A stretch of DNA of 64,000 bases from Pseudomonadaceae bacterium (GTDB lineage Bacteria; Pseudomonadota; Gammaproteobacteria; Pseudomonadales; Azotimanducaceae). Made by a program: the position numbers and the translations under genes. The stretch covers positions 62,001 to 126,000 of the forward strand of contig JANSWO010000002.1 in NCBI GenBank assembly GCA_024743435.1. The letters run 5' to 3'. Under the pieces are notes generated by a model that saw nothing but the letters and a program-made list of their open reading frames with translations, made no database searches and was not told where the DNA came from. Of this stretch, positions 34,347 to 46,396 are shown piece by piece; within the stretch, counting starts at the first letter, position 1; every line of letters begins with the position of its first letter.

Positions 34347-34376
34347 CTGTAGCTACTTTCGACCTAGAGTGGACTT
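34347..34376 (+). promoter_or_regulatory. possible degenerate MerR-type half-site
   Basis: CTGTAGCTAC (34347-34356) repeats the left half of the neighbouring MerR dyad, and TAGAGT stands 18 bp after the -35-like hexamer AAGAAT. The right half of the dyad is lost. It may be a second, weak target of the MerR protein upstream of the ArsR gene, or chance. Confidence 0.3.
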
Positions 34377-34405
34377 TGAAGAATTGAATACGTCTCTGAA
34401 ATGCG

Positions 34406-34426
34406 GAACATTTCAACAAATGTTCA
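34406..34426. promoter_or_regulatory. candidate ArsR/SmtB operator upstream of the repressor gene
   Basis: The sequence contains a perfect inverted repeat GAACATTT-CAAC-AAATGTTC, and the overlapping TCAACA-AA-TGTTCA fits the 6-2-6 core of SmtB/CzrA operators (TGAACA-nn-TGTTCA type). It lies 27-47 bp before the ATG of the ArsR gene, ideal for autorepression of the whole czc transcript. Confidence 0.65.
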
Positions 34427-34452
34427 TACGTTTTAAGCTATTGTTCTTGATT

Positions 34453-34767
34453 ATGGCTCAAAAATCTTCAGACAAGTTTGATGAACACGTGCAACAGCTC
34501 GCTGACATGTTTTCACTGCTAGGTGATGTCACTCGACTTCGGATCGTATTGGCTTGTTTATCAGGACCGGCAAGCGTGGGTGAGATCGCTGAGAAACTTG
34601 GCGTGTCCTCTTCGCTTGTGAGCCATCATCTACGCTTACTGCGGGGTGCACGCTTACTGCGCGCCGAACGTAGAGGAAAGCAGATGTTCTATTCGCCGCT
34701 CGACAATCATGTGGAGTGCGTGATCGAAGATATGATGACTCACGTCGCAGAACCGGCAGGGTCGTGA
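34453..34767 (+). CDS. ArsR/SmtB family zinc-type metal repressor
   Basis: A 105-residue winged-helix repressor from ATG 34453; longer forms would include the operator. The DNA-recognition part is SSSLVSHHLRLLRGARLL. The last helix carries DNHVECVIEDMMTHVAE, which matches the alpha-5 zinc site (D-x-H-x10-H-x2-E) of SmtB/CzrA exactly. It should leave DNA when Zn(II) (or Co/Cd) binds. Its stop overlaps a GTG of the next gene, tying it to the czc operon. Confidence 0.87.
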   Translation: MAQKSSDKFDEHVQQLADMFSLLGDVTRLRIVLACLSGPASVGEIAEKLGVSSSLVSHHLRLLRGARLLRAERRGKQMFYSPLDNHVECVIEDMMTHVAEPAGS

Positions 34768-34769
34768 AT

Positions 34770-35108
34770 ATGATCCGCACGATCTTTCAATCCTTGCTGC
34801 TCTTGCTTGTCCTCGTGGCGAGCGTAGAAGGCACGATTGATCGTGCAAGTGATGGCCATCCTCATGGTGCAGATGAAACTCATGAGTTCGCTGACCTTGA
34901 CCCCCAGGATCACGTCCAAACTGGCGACAGCGATGATCAGAATGCTGATGTTCACTGTGAGCATTGCTGCCACGGGCACACATCCGGAATCAGCACTACC
35001 ATATCCGCCAATACCTTGGATCAAACTAGGTCCTGTGCTGGAATTGTCTACGACGAGCGCATCAAGCTCCTGGCGATAGCGCCGCCAACCCCGCCACCAA
35101 CCGCCTAA
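34770..35108 (+). CDS. CzcI-like small secreted His/Cys-rich protein
   Basis: A 112-residue protein (ATG 34770; GTG 34764 overlaps the ArsR stop). A signal peptide (about 1-22) is followed by a His/Asp-rich mature part with HCEHCCHGH near the middle and PPTPPPT at the end. Position before czcCBA and composition recall CzcI, a periplasmic metal-binding accessory protein. The sequence is too divergent to be sure. Confidence 0.6.
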   Translation: MIRTIFQSLLLLLVLVASVEGTIDRASDGHPHGADETHEFADLDPQDHVQTGDSDDQNADVHCEHCCHGHTSGISTTISANTLDQTRSCAGIVYDERIKLLAIAPPTPPPTA

Positions 35109-35183
35109 CTCCAAACGACGATTGTCGCGCTCAGGGTTTAGTCCTGTGCGTGTGTTAACCCCTGTGAGAAAGGGAATGGAGTT

Positions 35184-36466
35184 ATGTGGAAGAAAAGAAG
35201 GTATGCATTGGCTTTGTGCGTCTGCACTTGGCTATTAGCAAACGGAGCGTTTGCTGAAGAATCCTTATCACTTGTTGAAGCGACGAGGAAAACACTGGTA
35301 AATCACGCGGCCCTGCAAGTGTTCAGCTACCGGGAAGAAGCGTTGATGGGGCGGCGTTTAACCTCTTCGCTAAGGCCAGGGCTCGAGCTGGGCACTGAGC
35401 TTGAAAACGTTACCGGGACCGGCACAACGAGCGGCATCGACGAAGCGGAGCTCACTGTCTCGCTGTCTTCGGTTATTGAATTGGGATCGAAACGGCAAGC
35501 ACGGATCGCATCGATTGACGCGCGGGCAAGGCTCCTCGAAATGGAGCGCCAGGTCCAAGCGATCGACATCCTTGGTGCGATGACGACCCAGTTTATTGCC
35601 GTGATGACGATTCAAGAACATTTGGAATTGGCCAAAGAGTCAGAAGCTCTGGCGAAAGAGACAACGGCGACGGTTAAGTCGCGCGTGGATGCTGGCGCTG
35701 CTCCAGATGCGGAGCTGTTTCGGTCACGAGCCATTGGCTCACAAGCGCGCCTGACGGTCTCCCAGATCGAGCGTGAGCTCGAGGTCGCGAAAGTGGCCTT
35801 GGCATCATTCTGGGGTGAACGCCAAGCAAGTATCTCTGCCGCCAACGGCGATCTCTTCAATTTTGGGTCCACGATCGATTTTGAAACGCTGTATCAACGC
35901 TCTGTTGATAGCCCTGGCATTCAAATCTATGCAAGCCAAGAGCGCCTACAGGATTCCGCCGTCAAGCTCGCCAAAAGCCGAAGCAAATCCGATCTTCGTT
36001 GGTCGTTCGGTGTGCGCCGGTTGCAGGGTCCAAGCGATACGGCGCTAGTTGCCTCAATAGAGATGCCGCTCTTCAGTGGCCGTCGAAACCGAGGAGATGT
36101 CGCAGCCGCAATGGCAGAGCGAAACGAGGTGCCAATCAGGCGCGAACAAGCGCTCAACGAGCTTTACGCGCGACTCTTTGATGGTTACCGAACGCGAGCC
36201 CAAAGCATCGAGGCATCGCAAACGCTGCAAGATGAAACCATCCCAGCACTCGAACAGGCGCTCTCAACGACGCGCCGTGCTTATGAATCTGGACGCTACG
36301 GATATCTGGATCTGATCGCTGCGCAGCAAGCACTCGTGGATGCCAAAGCAAGCCTTATAGACACCGCATCGGCAGCGCTTCAAGCCGGCGTAATCATTGA
36401 ACAACTGACCGGACTTTCACTTTCGAATAGTGATGCCGCTCAACAACTACGAAAGGAGCATGTGCG

Positions 36467-36470
<4 letters not shown>
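35184..36470 (+). CDS. czcC: TolC-family outer-membrane factor (CzcC)
   Basis: A 428-residue outer-membrane efflux protein. A signal peptide (1-24) precedes two OEP repeats of long amphipathic helices (for example around 85-200 and 295-410). It forms the trimeric outer-membrane tunnel of the RND efflux pump. The last 4 bp overlap the start of the membrane fusion protein gene (ATGA), as in other czc operons. Confidence 0.87.
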
Positions 36471-40620
<4,150 letters not shown>

Positions 40621-40652
40621 TTCTCATCAAGAAAGACTTATAAATAAACAAT

Positions 40653-40666
40653 TGAAAATATGTTCA
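40653..40666. promoter_or_regulatory. candidate ArsR/SmtB operator upstream of the CDF gene
   Basis: TGAAAA-TA-TGTTCA is a 6-2-6 inverted repeat with one mismatch, in the AT-rich 145-bp gap before the CDF transporter. It resembles the site before the ArsR gene, so the same repressor may govern both transcripts. Confidence 0.55.
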
Positions 40667-40766
40667 TATGTATTAATAATTTGAATGTTACTGAAATTGC
40701 GGAACGTCTAATTGCTATTCCGAGTGAGTTACGACTGGATTGAAACCCGAAAGGGAGGACAGATAG

Positions 40767-41642
40767 ATGGCACATTCCCATAACCATGACCTGAACGATA
40801 ATCGTGTGCTTTGGGCAGTTTTGATCAATGTGGGGCTTACTGTGGTTCAGATAGTCGGCGGCGTTATTTCTGGCAGCTTGGCGTTGATCGCTGATGCCAT
40901 TCATAACTTGAGTGATGCGATATCACTTGTGATCGCTTTCTTTGCGAGAAAAATTGCCAAGCGCCCCGCAAACGCAGAAATGACTTTCGGGTACGCACGC
41001 GCGGAAATCGTGGCGGCACTGGTCAACTACACGACGCTCGTCGTCATTGGTTTGTACTTAGTTTATGAAGCTATCTGGCGGTTCATAGAACCTCAAGGCG
41101 TTGACGGCTGGATTATTGTCATCGTCGCAGGATTTGCGCTCATTGTGGATTGTGTGACCGCGATGCTCACATACAGGCTCTCTAAGCAGAGCGTCAACAT
41201 ACGTGCTGCATTTTTACACAACGTCGCTGACGCACTTGGCTCCGTCGGTGTGATCGTCGCTGGAACTGTGATCATTGTTTACCAATGGGAACTCATCGAT
41301 CCGATCATCACTCTCATGATCGCGGGTTACGTGCTATGGCAGTCATGGAAGGAGGGGAAAGAAGTCATCCGGATGCTGATGCTCGCTACGCCGGTTGGCC
41401 TGGCGCGCGACGGAATCCAGGAGAGATTGTGTGAAATTGACGGCGTGGTTGATATCCATCACATCCATCTTTGGGAGATTGCTGAACGACGAACATCGAT
41501 GGAAGCGCATGTCGTTATAGATGATGAACACTGGTCGGCAGCGGAAGGGATCAAAAGTAAGGCCAAACATTGGTTAAGAGAAGACTACAACATTGAACAC
41601 AGCACCCTAGAGCTTGAACGGGTTGGGACTACCCATCAATAG
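40767..41642 (+). CDS. cation diffusion facilitator transporter (CzcD/ZitB-like)
   Basis: A 291-residue CDF protein with six predicted membrane helices. Metal-site motifs ADAIHNLSDAISL (helix II) and LHNVADALGSVG (helix V) give the H-x3-D plus H-x3-D set of zinc-type transporters. A His-containing N-terminus (MAHSHNHD) and a C-terminal cytoplasmic domain (DGVVDIHHIHLWEI) complete it. It moves Zn(II) or related ions from cytoplasm to periplasm, where CzcCBA can take over. GGGAGGA lies upstream of the ATG. Confidence 0.93.
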   Translation: MAHSHNHDLNDNRVLWAVLINVGLTVVQIVGGVISGSLALIADAIHNLSDAISLVIAFFARKIAKRPANAEMTFGYARAEIVAALVNYTTLVVIGLYLVYEAIWRFIEPQGVDGWIIVIVAGFALIVDCVTAMLTYRLSKQSVNIRAAFLHNVADALGSVGVIVAGTVIIVYQWELIDPIITLMIAGYVLWQSWKEGKEVIRMLMLATPVGLARDGIQERLCEIDGVVDIHHIHLWEIAERRTSMEAHVVIDDEHWSAAEGIKSKAKHWLREDYNIEHSTLELERVGTTHQ

Positions 41643-41654
41643 GGAGTTGCCTTC

Positions 41655-42695
41655 ATGAGTGAAATTTCATTCGGTATAGCGTTGTTAGCTGTGATGGTGA
41701 TCTCAGCATTGTCACTAGTTCAGGTTGTTAAGGACGATTTTGAATTTTGGCCACCGCCTAATGCGATGTCTTGGCAGCACAAAGCCTTCCGAGCATTTTT
41801 TCGAGTGTTCTTTGTTTGTCTGATTGTCTTGAGCGTGACGGACTTCCATCCAGGAAGCATAGGGCGGTATTTATTGGGTGCAGTGCTCCTCGCGATCGGG
41901 TTTGGTTTCGCTCTACATTGGACAGGCTTTCTTGGCTGGAAGAATGCGTTTGGAGAGGCTGCCGGACTCAAGACAATGGGCCCTTTTGCCGTGAGCCGAA
42001 ATCCTATCTATGTGGTCTCTATCCTGGGTATGGTTGGTTGGGCAATCCTCGCTGGCTCGTGGTTTCTTAGCACGTTGCTGAGCATATGGGCTTGTCTGTA
42101 CATCGCAGCCCCATTTCTTGAAGAGCTCTGGATGAAGGAAAATTACGGCGAGGAGTTTGTAAGCTACGCGGCGGAAGTCCCTAGGTTTGGATCGCCTGCC
42201 GCACTTACAGGGTTCATCTTGTCTCAGCTAGAACTGAAAGTGCCGCCTTTGATTATCGTTTCGGTGTGCGCTGGTGTGATGTATTGGTGTAGCCGTGACA
42301 TTCAGCATGAAACAGTGCTCGCCACATCTATAAGAGCGGTGCTTGTTGTGTCAGCCGGTGTGATTGCGGTATTGATTTTGAGCGCGGCGTTAACAGCCTT
42401 CCGCAAACATCAAACGACGATGAATCCGCTCGATCCTCGCCAAACCAACAGCATCGCTACTTTGGGAATCTACGGATACACCCGCAATCCGATGTATCTT
42501 TCCATGTTCATTGGGTTGTTGGGATGGGGTGTATTCTTAGGGCAGCTCAGCGCCACGCTGGGTCTGGTACTGTATGTGGTGGCGATAACGCGGCTGCAAA
42601 TTATTCCAGAAGAACGCATATTGGCCGACAAATTCCGTGATCAATACATGCACTACTGCGAGTCGACAGGTCGATGGATTAATTTGGTTCGCTAG
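41655..42695 (+). CDS. tandem isoprenylcysteine methyltransferase-like membrane protein
   Basis: A 346-residue membrane protein made of two ICMT/PEMT-like halves. The first half has SRNPIY (114-119), FLEELWMKENYGEEFVSYAAEVPRF (154-178); the second has TRNPMY (276-281), IIPEERILADKFRDQYMHYCESTGRWI (316-342). Each set is the SAM-binding RNPxY plus EE signature of this fold. Single-domain relatives are common beside CDF and czc genes, but the double form is unusual. It follows the CDF gene by 12 bp. Substrate is unknown. Confidence 0.8.
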   Translation: MSEISFGIALLAVMVISALSLVQVVKDDFEFWPPPNAMSWQHKAFRAFFRVFFVCLIVLSVTDFHPGSIGRYLLGAVLLAIGFGFALHWTGFLGWKNAFGEAAGLKTMGPFAVSRNPIYVVSILGMVGWAILAGSWFLSTLLSIWACLYIAAPFLEELWMKENYGEEFVSYAAEVPRFGSPAALTGFILSQLELKVPPLIIVSVCAGVMYWCSRDIQHETVLATSIRAVLVVSAGVIAVLILSAALTAFRKHQTTMNPLDPRQTNSIATLGIYGYTRNPMYLSMFIGLLGWGVFLGQLSATLGLVLYVVAITRLQIIPEERILADKFRDQYMHYCESTGRWINLVR

Positions 42696-42742
42696 CAATA
42701 CTGCGTGTAGCTTAGAAAATTTCGAACCTACGCAGACTTCAA

Positions 42743-43000
42743 GAGACTGTGGTGAATTCTGTGTAACTGCAGATGATGAGCTCGGAAGAGCGAGGAAGGC
42801 AGCGAATGAAGGAAAACGATATCAAAGCCTTCGCTGCTCAAGGAGCCAAGTCCATTAAAACCGAAGCGAATCTAGATGCGTTCCGTCAGATGCTTACCAA
42901 GGCTACGGTTGAGGCAGCACTGAACGCTGAGCTAGAAGATCATCTGGAGAAGCAAGAAGCAGATCCAGACAGCCGGGGGGACAGCCGCAACGGCTACTCC
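42743..43000 (+). mobile_element. IS256-family element, 5' remnant
   Basis: The left end starts with GAGACTGTGGTGAATTCTGT (42743-42762), the usual terminal inverted repeat of the IS256 family. The first ~65 codons of the transposase follow, and homology stops after DSRNGYS near 43000. The right end and about 80 percent of the transposase are missing, so the element cannot move by itself. Confidence 0.8.
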
Positions 43001-43039
43001 CCAATCTTGGCGGGCTGCGCATGTCGACCTTCCAGTTAA
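42806..43039 (+). pseudogene. truncated IS256-family transposase
   Basis: ATG 42806 begins a frame with the Mutator-type N-terminus (DAFRQMLTKATVEAALNAELEDHL) ending in the diagnostic DSRNGYS. The frame then runs through 12 unrelated residues to a stop. The DDE catalytic core is absent. Confidence 0.82.
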
Positions 43040-43042
43040 GCT

Positions 43043-45250
43043 CTATTGCAGGGGCGCGCTCAGCTCCACCGTACTCAGCTTGTTCTCGTTAATCGAGACG
43101 CCAATCTCCAGCCCCGTCGATCGCACCTGATAGATGCCTGGAGCCAAGCTGATGGAAGGTGCTCCCGCAATGCCGCTCTCTACAAGGGTATCGTCCGGCA
43201 AGTGAACCGTGAAAGCTGGACTAACCGAGCTGCGCAAAGCGGTGGTGAGTTCTTGCTCCTGCGCTGTTCGAAAGTAGCGCCCGCCACCCAATTCCGCCCA
43301 CTGTGAGAACGTCTCGTGCAGGTCCTCATCGTCGATCGCAAAACCGACGATGTTTACGCGCAGGTCAGGGTTTTTCGCTCTCAACGACGCGATGACAGCC
43401 GCAGGGTCGCCATCACAGGTCTCCTCGCCGTCCGTTACCACCACGATGATCCGCTCACCGGATACGCCTGCCAGGTCCGATTCGGTTGCCGCAAGCGAGT
43501 CCGCGATTGGCGTCCTGGCAAGGTTCATTGCATTGATCGCTTGCACGCGATTCAGCGCATCCGAAGGGTTGAGCGGGGCCAGAGGCAGCTCCAGATCCGA
43601 TCGGCATTCGTCCGCCTCCTTATGTCCGAATACTCGGAGCGCAAGCGGCGTTCCGGGGCTCAGGGAGTCTGTGATCAATGTGGCCAACGTTCGCTTGGCA
43701 ATGGCTATTCTGCGCTCGCCTGCTACGCGCTGAAGCATGCTGCCAGATGCGTCGAGCACGAGTTCGATCGCATCATTGTCCGTCAGCTCGGTGTGGCTAG
43801 CCGATGTCACCTGCAGAAATCCCGGCTCCTGTTTAGCAGGTGTGACCGTGATAGGGCGCTGCGCCAGCTGCCTGCCGCCGTGTGTGATGTAGGCAAGTAA
43901 GTAGTCCCCAGGCGCTGCTGGCGCTTGTAGGCTGATATTCGCGAGCTCGTCGTCGTGAATGTAGCCGTAGGTGGCAGGCTTCTCGGCCGCATTTGCGTAC
44001 ATCTCTATGCGATCACCACGGTTACCCGGTCCTTGCCATTCGACAGTGAAGTGTTCCGTGCCGGGCACGCTGTCGCGCGCGCTCAGACTCGCGCTCGCAT
44101 CGCGTACCTCAAACGTTGTCTGGCCAATGATCTGTTGACCTGTCAGATAGACGATGGAATGTTGTCCGGGCGACTCTGGCGCCCGCAGGGTTACCGGGCC
44201 AGTGTGATTGCCGGGATACGTGTAGTCGCCGTTTATCGCGCCCTTTGCATCGGCGATCGCGATTCGATCGCCATAGTTGTTTGGGCCGCTCCAGTCGATA
44301 TCGAAGTGGGCACCTGCCGTAACGATCTCAGGGGCGATTAGCTCGGCTGAAACATCTGTAACCGTTATCGGCGCAGCGGCGAGCAGAATCTTGTTGGTGA
44401 AGTAGCCAATCTGATAGTCACCTGGCTCGATCGGTGCGGTTAGTTTTACCTGGCCGTCTTTGGCGTTGCCCGCATAGGCGTACAGACCGCGAATGGGCTG
44501 TCCGCTGGCGCTGACGAACTGCAGATAGTCACCGGAATTGAGCGGCCCATCGAAGCTCACCGTGACGGCAGCGTTTGCCGTGGTTCTCGGTTGCACTGTG
44601 ACGGTGGCAGAGACGGGGGTGATAGTAATCGGTGTCGCGCCGATCAGTTTCTTCGCGGTGAAGTAGCCGATCTGATAGCGGCCAGGTGCAATCGGCGCCT
44701 TCAAGTTCGTTTCGGCAGCGCCTTTTGTTCCCGCATACGAATACAGCCCGCGGATGGGCTCACCGTCCGCAGTCAGGAACTGCAGATAGTCTCCCGAATT
44801 GCGTGGCCCATTGAAGCTGACCGCTATGGTCGCTCCTATCCCTGCGCTATCCGGCGCGGTCACCTCCGCGCTGATCGAGATCACCGTTAACTCGGAAGAC
44901 GTGATGATTTCTCCTTCGGAGATATAGGCGACCAGATACCTACCTGGTTCCGCAGGGGCACTTAGGGTTGTGCGGCCGTTCTTGATGTTTGCCACGTACG
45001 TGTAGGGGCTGTTTCGCAGTGGGCCGGATGTGTCAGCGAAACGCACTAGGTCGCCGCTCTTCGGTGTTCCGGTTACCTTGATCTCAATGGCTTCGTTAAT
45101 CCCGGCTTGCTGGGGAGCTGTCACGGTTGGGGCGTCTGCGTTGGCGGTGACGGAGTAGAGGAAGGCGATTGTAAGCCAGGAGAGGCGGGCGCGGAGTTTG
45201 ACGATTGCGTTCAGGGCGATAAGCGGCGAGACGGATATGGCACGTGGCAA
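43043..45250 (-). CDS. secreted VWA-domain protein with five beta repeats
   Basis: A 735-residue exported protein. I choose TTG at 45250 because AGGAG lies 6 nt upstream and a normal signal peptide follows (...WLTIAFLYSVTANA); the frame is open further upstream without a site. Five ~85-residue Ig-like repeats (each with G(P/T)xxxGDxxxx...Y.Y) lead into a von Willebrand A domain with the MIDAS motif DASGS, T and D, and a short C-terminal beta domain. The VWA part should bind metal-dependent ligands. Function is unknown; it lies just outside the metal island. Confidence 0.8.
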   Translation of the reverse strand: MPRAISVSPLIALNAIVKLRARLSWLTIAFLYSVTANADAPTVTAPQQAGINEAIEIKVTGTPKSGDLVRFADTSGPLRNSPYTYVANIKNGRTTLSAPAEPGRYLVAYISEGEIITSSELTVISISAEVTAPDSAGIGATIAVSFNGPRNSGDYLQFLTADGEPIRGLYSYAGTKGAAETNLKAPIAPGRYQIGYFTAKKLIGATPITITPVSATVTVQPRTTANAAVTVSFDGPLNSGDYLQFVSASGQPIRGLYAYAGNAKDGQVKLTAPIEPGDYQIGYFTNKILLAAAPITVTDVSAELIAPEIVTAGAHFDIDWSGPNNYGDRIAIADAKGAINGDYTYPGNHTGPVTLRAPESPGQHSIVYLTGQQIIGQTTFEVRDASASLSARDSVPGTEHFTVEWQGPGNRGDRIEMYANAAEKPATYGYIHDDELANISLQAPAAPGDYLLAYITHGGRQLAQRPITVTPAKQEPGFLQVTSASHTELTDNDAIELVLDASGSMLQRVAGERRIAIAKRTLATLITDSLSPGTPLALRVFGHKEADECRSDLELPLAPLNPSDALNRVQAINAMNLARTPIADSLAATESDLAGVSGERIIVVVTDGEETCDGDPAAVIASLRAKNPDLRVNIVGFAIDDEDLHETFSQWAELGGGRYFRTAQEQELTTALRSSVSPAFTVHLPDDTLVESGIAGAPSISLAPGIYQVRSTGLEIGVSINENKLSTVELSAPLQ

Positions 45251-45342
45251 GGCGATACTCCTGATACTGGGGAGAGCCTTGATCTTACTCGCGTGCGCTT
45301 GTTTGAACAGCACCTGACGGTTTGCGCTTGGGTTGCTACACG

Positions 45343-45793
45343 GTCGAACCGAAGGCTCCGGCTCCCTCTCCGCCAACAAAAAAGGCGAGCCTGCGGGTGT
45401 CTTTTTTAGATTGTTGGATCGCTGGCCGAGGTCGGGATTATTCGGATGACCTTTGGGTCATCCTCACCCTTCGGGCTGCGCGCGGCCTGTCGGCTGTGCT
45501 CGTTCGCTTCGCACTCGTCGCATGCGACGAGTTGCTGCGCAGTCGAACCGAAGGCTCCCTCTCCGCCAACAAAAAAGGCGAGCCTGCGGGTGCGTATGTT
45601 CGATGGAAGTGGCTGCAGAGGGAGGTAGGGATTGATGCCGGCCATCCGTGGCCGGCACCTCGCGGCCGACTACGTCGCCCTTGAGGCGGCGCTCGCTTTG
45701 CTCCGCCGTCCAAAGCGGCTTTCCTGCCGCTTTGTCGAACCGAAGGCTCCGCCTCCGGCTCCCTCTCCGCCAACAAAAAAGGCGAGCCTGCGG
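45343..45793. repeat. three direct repeats of the tRNA-Ser 3' flank
   Basis: Copies at 45343-45399, 45542-45592 and 45734-45793 share GTCGAACCGAAGGCTCC, then CTCTCCGCCAACAAAAAAGG and CGAGCCTGCGG. They are spaced by 199 and 192 bp. The CTCTCCGCCA part is the 3' end of tRNA-Ser in the same sense as the mature tRNA, while the tRNA gene itself is on the other strand. Confidence 0.85.
45636..45657. repeat. REP-like palindrome
   Basis: A 9-bp perfect stem (TGCCGGCCA with TGGCCGGCA) closes a TCCG loop. Core and loop match the hairpin at 5682-5703, forty kilobases away. Confidence 0.65.
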
Positions 45794-45821
45794 CTCGCCT
45801 TTTTTGTTGGCGGAGAGGGAG
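45759..45821. terminator. 30-bp-arm inverted repeat / terminator overlapping the tRNA-Ser 3' end
   Basis: Left arm 45759-45788 and right arm 45792-45821 are perfect complements with a 3-nt loop. The inner GGCGAGCC-TGC-GGCTCGCC with A6/T6 is a bidirectional terminator. The outer part pairs the last 14 nt of the tRNA with its own inverted copy. Confidence 0.8.
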
Positions 45822-45895
45822 GGATTCGAACCCTCGATACGTTGCCGTATACACACTTTCCAGGCGTGCTCCTTCGACCGCTCGGACACCTCTCC
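45808..45895 (-). tRNA. tRNA-Ser (GGA)
   Basis: An 88-nt class II tRNA with encoded CCA. The acceptor GGAGAGG pairs with CCTCTCC, anticodon loop CTGGAAA gives anticodon GGA, a long variable arm (GTATACGGCAACGTATC region) and T-arm GAGGG-TTCGAAT-CCCTC are present. Confidence 0.95.
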
Positions 45896-45903
45896 AAAAG
45901 GGC

Positions 45904-46014
45904 GGTGAGCCCACCCAGCCATTCCTCGGCGCACGAGTTGATTGTTACCGTTGCTCCCTTCCGGGCCTGGCGGAGTTCACAGCCTATCGTCGCGAGGGGA
46001 CCAGATGGGTCACC
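45904..46014 (-). ncRNA. ffs: signal recognition particle 4.5S RNA
   Basis: The minus strand carries the SRP core AGGCCCGGAAGGGAGCA with its symmetric partner. The outer ends pair (GGTGACCC near 46014 with GGGCTCACC near 45904), giving the short hairpin of about 110 nt usual in gammaproteobacteria. It is the RNA part of the signal recognition particle that targets nascent membrane proteins. tRNA-Ser is directly downstream, an arrangement common in this class. Confidence 0.9.
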
Positions 46015-46154
46015 ATTAAAAAGTAGCGCGGTATGCTATCTAAGATCGTTCACCATGGATAGCTAGCGGGCTTTGGCCGGTTGTATTCGTGGCTCGGCGC
46101 TCTCCGGCTACGAACAAAACCGAACCGAATCTCGAATCGAACACAAGTAAGAAG

Positions 46155-46231
46155 TGGCGCACCCGGTTGGATTCGAACCAACAATCCCCGGTTTCGTAGA
46201 CCGGTGCCTTATCCAATTTGGCCACGGGTGC
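46155..46231 (-). tRNA. tRNA-Arg (ACG)
   Basis: A 77-nt tRNA with encoded CCA. Acceptor GCACCCG/CGGGTGC, anticodon stem CCGGT/ACCGG and loop CTACGAA give anticodon ACG (inosine at wobble). T-arm is GTTGG-TTCGAAT-CCAAC. Confidence 0.93.
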
Positions 46232-46396
46232 ACTGTGTCGCTGGACGCGAGGCGCGGAATTGTAGGGTAGGTTGACGCCGTTGTCATGCCTGAATCTGCG
46301 CGACGGAGTCTGCCGAGCGTGTCGGGTGCTTTCTAAGCTGGCGGATACGTCAGTTGAGCGGAGCGCCCTTGGGAGGGTTAGCTCGGCTCCCTCGAT

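Larger units (their letters stand above)
45251..45807. other. palindrome-rich, gene-free region before tRNA-Ser
   Basis: 557 bp hold no convincing gene. They contain three direct repeats related to the tRNA-Ser 3' flank and at least four separate perfect palindromes (45444-45463, 45513-45532, 45636-45657, 45711-45734). Frames found here are translations of these repeats and not proteins. Confidence 0.7.

Noticed and set aside
45343-45793. CRISPR-like spacing of the three repeats (about 195 bp apart)
   Set aside because: Only three copies, spacers far too long and containing their own palindromes; no cas genes nearby.
45632-46066. Long open frames on both strands across the tRNA-Ser region (for example with GGIRTLD and VGGEG strings)
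   Set aside because: They are translations of the tRNA-Ser gene, its terminator arms and REP-like repeats, and no protein domain is present.
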